In this document: positions 7,041 through 10,020 of the stretch, one piece after another
Layout of the letters: every line of letters begins with the position of its first letter
How positions within the stretch are numbered: the first letter of the stretch is position 1
DNA from: Pseudomonadota bacterium
Lineage (GTDB): Bacteria; Pseudomonadota; Gammaproteobacteria; Steroidobacterales; Steroidobacteraceae
Direction: 5' to 3'
Assembly: GCA_023428645.1 (NCBI GenBank)
Contig: JAEYXD010000145.1
Span: 1 to 10,020, forward strand
DNA: 10,020 nt
Made by a program: the position numbers and the translations under genes
The notes under the pieces: model-generated
Seen by the model: only the letters and a program-made list of their open reading frames with translations
Databases searched by the model: none
Told to the model about the DNA's origin: nothing

Positions 7041-7252
7041 GATCGAGGATTGGCGATGCGCGGCTAGCCTAGCAGCGAATCATTGGCCGAACACGTCCGG
7101 AACTATCAAGCAATGTCAGCTCGTCCGGCGTTTGTCGCGCCGCGCGGATCGCGCTGTAGACGATAGGAAGGCCGCGTCGACGGCGATAGTCAGTGCCCCT
7201 GGTGCAAGCGCACCGGTGCCCGAAATCGCCGCGACGCGCGGCTTCGTAAGAG
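7041..7252. other. Intergenic region between cytochrome c and the DUF2946-like gene
   Basis: This 212-nt gap is the likeliest place for a promoter serving the DUF2946-TonB-czc cluster, but no convincing -35/-10 pair was found. It holds an 11-bp palindrome GCTAG-C-CTAGC (7063-7073) 23 nt upstream of the GTG start, two copies of CGTCCGG, and the hairpins downstream of the cytochrome gene. No coding potential is evident. Confidence 0.5.
7221..7246 (-). terminator. GC-rich hairpin just after the cytochrome c gene
   Basis: GCCGCG (7228-7233) and CGCGGC (7237-7242) form a 6-bp stem with a 3-nt loop. It is extended by CGAA/TTCG beyond a 3-nt bulge. It lies 6 nt beyond the cytochrome stop in the direction of transcription. 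No T-tract follows, so it may protect the transcript end or aid termination rather than act as a full intrinsic terminator. A second short stem, GGTGC-AAGC-GCACC, is at 7201-7214. Confidence 0.35.
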
Positions 7253-7555
7253 TTACGAGGCCTGTTTCACCAAAAAGTCGACGATCTTCTTGATGTCGTC
7301 GTCCGAGCACGCTGGGCACATGCCCTTCGGCGGCATCGTCTTGAAACCTTTGATCGCATGCTCGTACAGCGTCGGCACGCCCTGCGCGATGCGCGGCTCC
7401 CAGGCCGCCTTGTCGCCCGGCTTCGGCGCGCCGGCGATGCCGTTGTCATGGCATGCCGCACAGCCCGTCTTATAGGCGGCAGGCGGCTCAGCGGCCTGCG
7501 TCGGCGCCGCGAAAGCAGCCATCACGACCAGTCCAAAACCCATCATCGATCGCAT
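7253..7555 (-). CDS. Small periplasmic cytochrome c (c5/c555 family)
   Basis: A 100-residue single-haem electron carrier exported to the periplasm. The signal peptide covers residues 1-21 or 1-22 (ending TQA or TQAA). The haem-attachment motif CAACH lies at 32-36, and Met74 in FKTMPPKG is the likely second axial ligand. CPAC at 80-83 is the cysteine pair that forms the surface disulfide typical of cytochrome c5. A closing helix, DDDIKKIVDFLV, packs at the end as in the family. The ATG at 7555 is supported by GAGGAG 7 nt upstream (7563-7568). It stands apart from its neighbours by 191 and 212 nt. Its likely partners are respiratory oxidases or reductases elsewhere in the genome; nothing ties it directly to metal efflux. 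Confidence 0.93.
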   Translation of the reverse strand: MRSMMGFGLVVMAAFAAPTQAAEPPAAYKTGCAACHDNGIAGAPKPGDKAAWEPRIAQGVPTLYEHAIKGFKTMPPKGMCPACSDDDIKKIVDFLVKQAS

Positions 7556-7746
7556 CTACTCACTCCTCACGTGGTTGCCAGTCAGCCGGCGGTGACATGA
7601 AAGCACGAGACGCCGCCAAGAAGACAAAAAAAATCGTAAACATCGGCCTTCAGGTGCCGTTCACGGAGAATCCTCCACACGCAGCGCTGGAAATCGATTG
7701 CTCCCCCGAAACTCGCGTGAGTGCGCCGACGAATCCGCGACATGCG
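7556..7746. other. Intergenic region between the MFS gene and the cytochrome c gene
   Basis: A 191-nt gap more AT-rich than its surroundings, with a run of eight A at 7626-7633 (T8 on the minus strand). It should hold the end of the MFS transcript and the cytochrome promoter. A weak candidate pair on the minus strand is TTGTCT (7627-7622) and TTTCAT (7602-7597) with a 19-nt spacer, which is not convincing. No strong stem precedes the T-run. Confidence 0.4.
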
Positions 7747-9096
7747 TCACGTGCCGGTGCCCGGCGACACGCCTTCCGCATAGGTCGGCCGTGCGGCCTG
7801 CGGGCGCTTCGGCTCCGGTATCGGCTCGATGCGCCCGAGCAGAAACACGATCGAGGCGACGCCGATCAGCAGCACCGCGCCCGCGATCAGGAACGCATTC
7901 GTGAACGACTGTGTGCTGCCGACGATGTAGCCGGTGACGATCGGCGCGACCGCCCCCATCATGTTGTTCGCGAAGTTCATGATGCCGCCCACCGTGCCGA
8001 CGCCACCCTGCGGCGCGATCAATCCCGGCAGCGACCAGCTGACGGGCGCCGCCGCCGCAAGGCCGCTCAGCGCGAGCGAGATCCAGGCGATCGCGATCAC
8101 CGGATCGGTCGTCAGCGTCGCGCCGAACACGGCGAGGCCGGTGCACATGCCGGCGATCAGCACCGTCTTGCGCACGCGCGACTCGTCGTACCCTTTCGCG
8201 ATCAGCCGATCGATCAGCCAGCCGCCGACGATCAGGTCCGACAGCGTCGCGCAGGCCCACGGAATCGCGGCGAAACTCGCCGACTTCAGCATGCTCATGT
8301 GCATCGTCTGCACGAGATAGCCGGGCAGCCAGGTCAGAAACAGATAGAAGCAGTAGCCGTACGCGGCGAAGCCAATCGACAGGCCCCAGATCTTTCGCGT
8401 CCGCAGCAGATACAGCAGCATTCCCGCGGGGCCCGCGGCCACCTGCCCCTCGGGCGCCGCGCCATTCGCGACGATGTACTCACGCTCGCGCGGCTGCAGC
8501 CGCGGATGCTGGCTCGGATCCCGATACAGCCACCAGAACGCGGCGAAATACCCGAAGCTCAGCACCGCGACGAGCGCGAAGCCCCAACGCCAGCCGAACG
8601 TCACGACGGCCAGGGCGATCAAGGGCACGCCGACGACGTTCGAGAACTTCGCCGCCGCATCGAACAGCGCGGTGGACAGGCCGCGCTCGTTGCGAGGAAA
8701 CCAATACCCCGTCGCCTTCGCGTTCGCCGGAAAGCTCGGCGCCTCGGCGATACCGAGGATCAACCGCGCCGCGAAAATCCCAGCGAAGCCGCCCGCGCAC
8801 GCGGTGATCGTCGAGGCCACGCCCCACATGAACGCGCTCCAGCGCCCGACGCGCGTGACGCCGAACCGATCGAGCACGAGTCCCGCCGGGATCTGGAGCA
8901 TCGCATAGCTCCAGAAGAACGCGCTGAACAGCAGGCCCATCTCGACGGGCGTCAGGCTCAACGCCTCCTGCAACTGCGGCCCGGCGACGGAAAGACTGAT
9001 GCGATCGAAATAATTGATCAGCACGCCGACGCCGATGAGGCCGCCGATGCGCCAGCGGAACCGCGGAATCCGTGAGGCCGATTCGGCGTGTGACAT
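7747..9096 (-). CDS. MFS transporter, anion:cation symporter (ACS) type
   Basis: A 449-residue, twelve-helix major facilitator, probably a proton- or cation-coupled importer of an organic anion such as a sugar acid. ACS-type features: INYFDRISLSVAG in TM1 (27-39), GLVLDRFGVTRVGRW (72-86), which is the MFS loop 2-3 motif, and GIAEAPSFPANAKATGYWFP (115-134) with NERG at 136-139, characteristic of the galactonate/glucarate/hexuronate transporter group. The C-half carries GGIMNFANNMMGAVAP (370-385). The start is ATG at 9096 with AGGGAAG 5 nt upstream (9102-9108). The frame stays open further upstream, but that extension crosses into the neighbouring divergent gene. The substrate cannot be told from sequence, and no sugar-acid enzyme gene lies nearby. 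It is divergent from the hlyD-like gene across 172 nt. Confidence 0.9.
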   Translation of the reverse strand: MSHAESASRIPRFRWRIGGLIGVGVLINYFDRISLSVAGPQLQEALSLTPVEMGLLFSAFFWSYAMLQIPAGLVLDRFGVTRVGRWSAFMWGVASTITACAGGFAGIFAARLILGIAEAPSFPANAKATGYWFPRNERGLSTALFDAAAKFSNVVGVPLIALAVVTFGWRWGFALVAVLSFGYFAAFWWLYRDPSQHPRLQPREREYIVANGAAPEGQVAAGPAGMLLYLLRTRKIWGLSIGFAAYGYCFYLFLTWLPGYLVQTMHMSMLKSASFAAIPWACATLSDLIVGGWLIDRLIAKGYDESRVRKTVLIAGMCTGLAVFGATLTTDPVIAIAWISLALSGLAAAAPVSWSLPGLIAPQGGVGTVGGIMNFANNMMGAVAPIVTGYIVGSTQSFTNAFLIAGAVLLIGVASIVFLLGRIEPIPEPKRPQAARPTYAEGVSPGTGT

Positions 9097-9268
9097 TCGA
9101 GCTTCCCTGGCTGTTGAATGATCCACGCCAGTGTACCCTCCCTCCGCCGTGCCCGACCGTTCGTCGCCATAAAAATCAGAGCGACCGACTCGCCGAACGC
9201 AACCTTTTCCCGATCCGTCGCATCTCAGCCGCACATTCGTTCTCGAAAACGAACAGCCAAGGGGAGCC
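9097..9268. other. Divergent intergenic region between the MFS and HlyD-like genes
   Basis: A 172-nt region that must hold the promoters of both outward-facing genes. It is locally AT-rich around 9170-9178 (CATAAAAAT). No clear sigma-70 pair could be fixed on either strand. It contains the near-perfect dyad described separately. Confidence 0.5.
9236..9253. promoter_or_regulatory. 18-bp near-perfect inverted repeat upstream of the hlyD-like gene (operator candidate)
   Basis: TTCGTTCTC and GAAAACGAA abut with 8 of 9 positions matching in dyad symmetry, a single mismatch near the centre. It ends 5 nt before the AAGGGGAG ribosome site (9259-9266) and 15 nt before the ATG. The size and symmetry fit a dimeric repressor site of the TetR or MarR kind. 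A hairpin in the 5' leader is the alternative. Confidence 0.5.
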
Positions 9269-10020
9269 ATGGCGGCCATCGAAGAGCCATTCATCCGGGA
9301 CACGTCCGGGCAGGACGTCGCCATCGATCCGTCGCTGCTGCGGCGTAAACGGCGGCGCTTGCTGATTGCCGGGACGATCGTTGTCCTGGCGTTGGTCCTC
9401 GTGCTGTTCCTGCTGATCCGCACATGGGCGTCGACGAGCGTCGTCGTGCCGCGGGAACGCGTGCGCATCGCGGCCGTGACACGCGGGACCTTCGTTCGCG
9501 ACATTGCCGCACAAGGCACCGTCGTGGTCGCGAACAGTCCCACGCTGTTCGCCTCGGCGATGGGCACCGTCACGTTCATCGTGAAGGCCGGCGACGCGGT
9601 CGCCGAGGACCAGGTGCTCGCGACCGTCGACAGCCCGAGCCTGCGCAGCGAACACGCTCGCGAGCAAGCGACGCTCGACGAGCTCGTCGTCTCGCTCGAG
9701 CGCGCGACGATCGAGGCCCGCCGCAGCATGCTGGAAAGCAAACAAAAGGCCGATCTCGCGGCGACCCAGCTGCGCGCGACCGAGCGCGAGCTCGAACGCC
9801 AGCAGAGCGCCTGGGATCAAGGCGTGATTCCCCGGCGCGATCTCGACCGCGCGCAAGATGCTCGCGACGACGCCCGGCTCACCCACGAGCACGCCGCCGC
9901 GAACGCGAAGCTCCACGAGGAAAGCCTCGACTTCGAGCTCAAGACGATGCGCGTCGGCATCGAGCGTCAGAAGCTCGCCGTCGCCGAGCTCGCCCGGCGC
10001 GTGGCTGCCCTCACCGTGAA
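9269..10020 (+). CDS. HlyD/MacA-type periplasmic adaptor (efflux membrane fusion protein), N-terminal part; runs off right edge
   Basis: The first 250 codons of an adaptor subunit for an ABC (MacAB-like) or RND exporter. A short cytosolic N-terminus with RRKRRR (25-30) precedes one inner-membrane anchor helix (31-50). The first half of the lipoyl domain follows at about 85-122 (GTVTFIVKAGDAVAEDQVLATVDSP). A long Glu/Arg/Gln-rich alpha-helical hairpin runs from about 124 to 250, turning near WDQGVIPRRDLDRA (182-195), and should contact a TolC-type channel. The second half of the lipoyl domain and the beta-barrel lie beyond the window. ATG at 9269 follows AAGGGGAG (9259-9266). Unlike CzcB in this window, it is membrane-anchored and has a full hairpin, so it belongs to a different exporter; its partner genes should lie to the right. 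Confidence 0.9.
   Translation, partial: MAAIEEPFIRDTSGQDVAIDPSLLRRKRRRLLIAGTIVVLALVLVLFLLIRTWASTSVVVPRERVRIAAVTRGTFVRDIAAQGTVVVANSPTLFASAMGTVTFIVKAGDAVAEDQVLATVDSPSLRSEHAREQATLDELVVSLERATIEARRSMLESKQKADLAATQLRATERELERQQSAWDQGVIPRRDLDRAQDARDDARLTHEHAAANAKLHEESLDFELKTMRVGIERQKLAVAELARRVAALTV

Noticed and set aside
7063..7073. 11-bp palindrome GCTAG-C-CTAGC upstream of the DUF2946-like gene as an operator
   Set aside because: It is short and isolated, and no promoter elements could be placed around it; chance occurrence is likely.
7116..7319. A 67-codon minus-strand frame across the cytochrome c end and the following gap
   Set aside because: Most of its start region is a shadow of the cytochrome gene, and it has no motif, no ribosome site and no known homologous pattern.
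7626..7633. T8 run on the minus strand as an intrinsic terminator of the MFS gene
   Set aside because: The only stem upstream is a weak four-base CGGC/GCCG pair ending about 10 nt before the T-run, so the usual hairpin-plus-T layout is absent.
7453..9075. A 540-codon open frame on the plus strand, including an internal ATG at 7597 with a plausible MKARDAAKKTKKIVNIGLQV start
   Set aside because: Nearly all of it is antisense to the MFS transporter and reads as Arg/Asp/His-rich low-complexity sequence. The short part in the gap looks gene-like, but the frame does not stop at the end of the gap and no ribosome site is clear.
9097..9741. Upstream extension of the MFS frame to base 9741
   Set aside because: It would overlap the divergent HlyD-type gene almost completely; the family's N-terminus and a ribosome site support ATG at 9096.

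Overview
The window is a high-GC stretch that reads like a Gram-negative proteobacterium. It encodes a tripartite RND pump with an outer-membrane channel, a TonB-dependent receptor, a periplasmic cytochrome c and a HlyD-type adaptor. The GC bias, the TonB receptor and the histidine-rich small proteins would suit a gammaproteobacterium of the Xanthomonadales/Steroidobacter kind, but no rRNA or other marker is present, so that assignment is weak.

Layout: eight genes run leftward on the minus strand, and one partial gene runs rightward at the right edge. In order of minus-strand transcription from the right they are: an MFS anion:cation symporter (9096 to 7747), a small cytochrome c5-type protein (7555 to 7253), a His-rich DUF2946-like protein (7040 to 6588), a TonB-dependent receptor (6514 to 4367), a small exported His-rich protein with a mature start resembling HLHLC (4301 to 3915), then czcC (3842 to 2562), czcB (2558 to 1584) and czcA (1575 to beyond the left edge). 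A HlyD/MacA-like adaptor starts at 9269 on the plus strand, divergent from the MFS gene, and runs off the right edge.

Working together: CzcA (inner-membrane, proton-driven), CzcB (periplasmic lipoprotein adaptor) and CzcC (outer-membrane factor) form a heavy-metal efflux pump. Its CzcA carries the divalent-cation DFG...VDG...EN signature, with D402, D408 and E415 at the positions described for the founding CzcA. czcC, czcB and czcA are separated by only 3 and 8 nt. Gaps of 72, 65 and 73 nt link them to the small exported protein, the TonB receptor and the DUF2946-like protein, so the six probably form one metal-handling cluster in which an outer-membrane importer is paired with an exporter. 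The cytochrome and the MFS gene are separated by 212 and 191 nt and look functionally independent.

Points worth attention: a 40-bp block of overlapping palindromes between the DUF2946-like gene and the TonB receptor; an 18-bp near-perfect dyad just upstream of the hlyD-like gene; a possible mRNA stem that hides the czcC ribosome binding site; a CzcB adaptor without an alpha-hairpin; and two unrelated-looking small His-rich proteins that both end in RGPPxL. No tRNA, rRNA, CRISPR array, insertion sequence or gap longer than 300 bases was seen. Most other long open frames here are GC-driven shadows of these genes.
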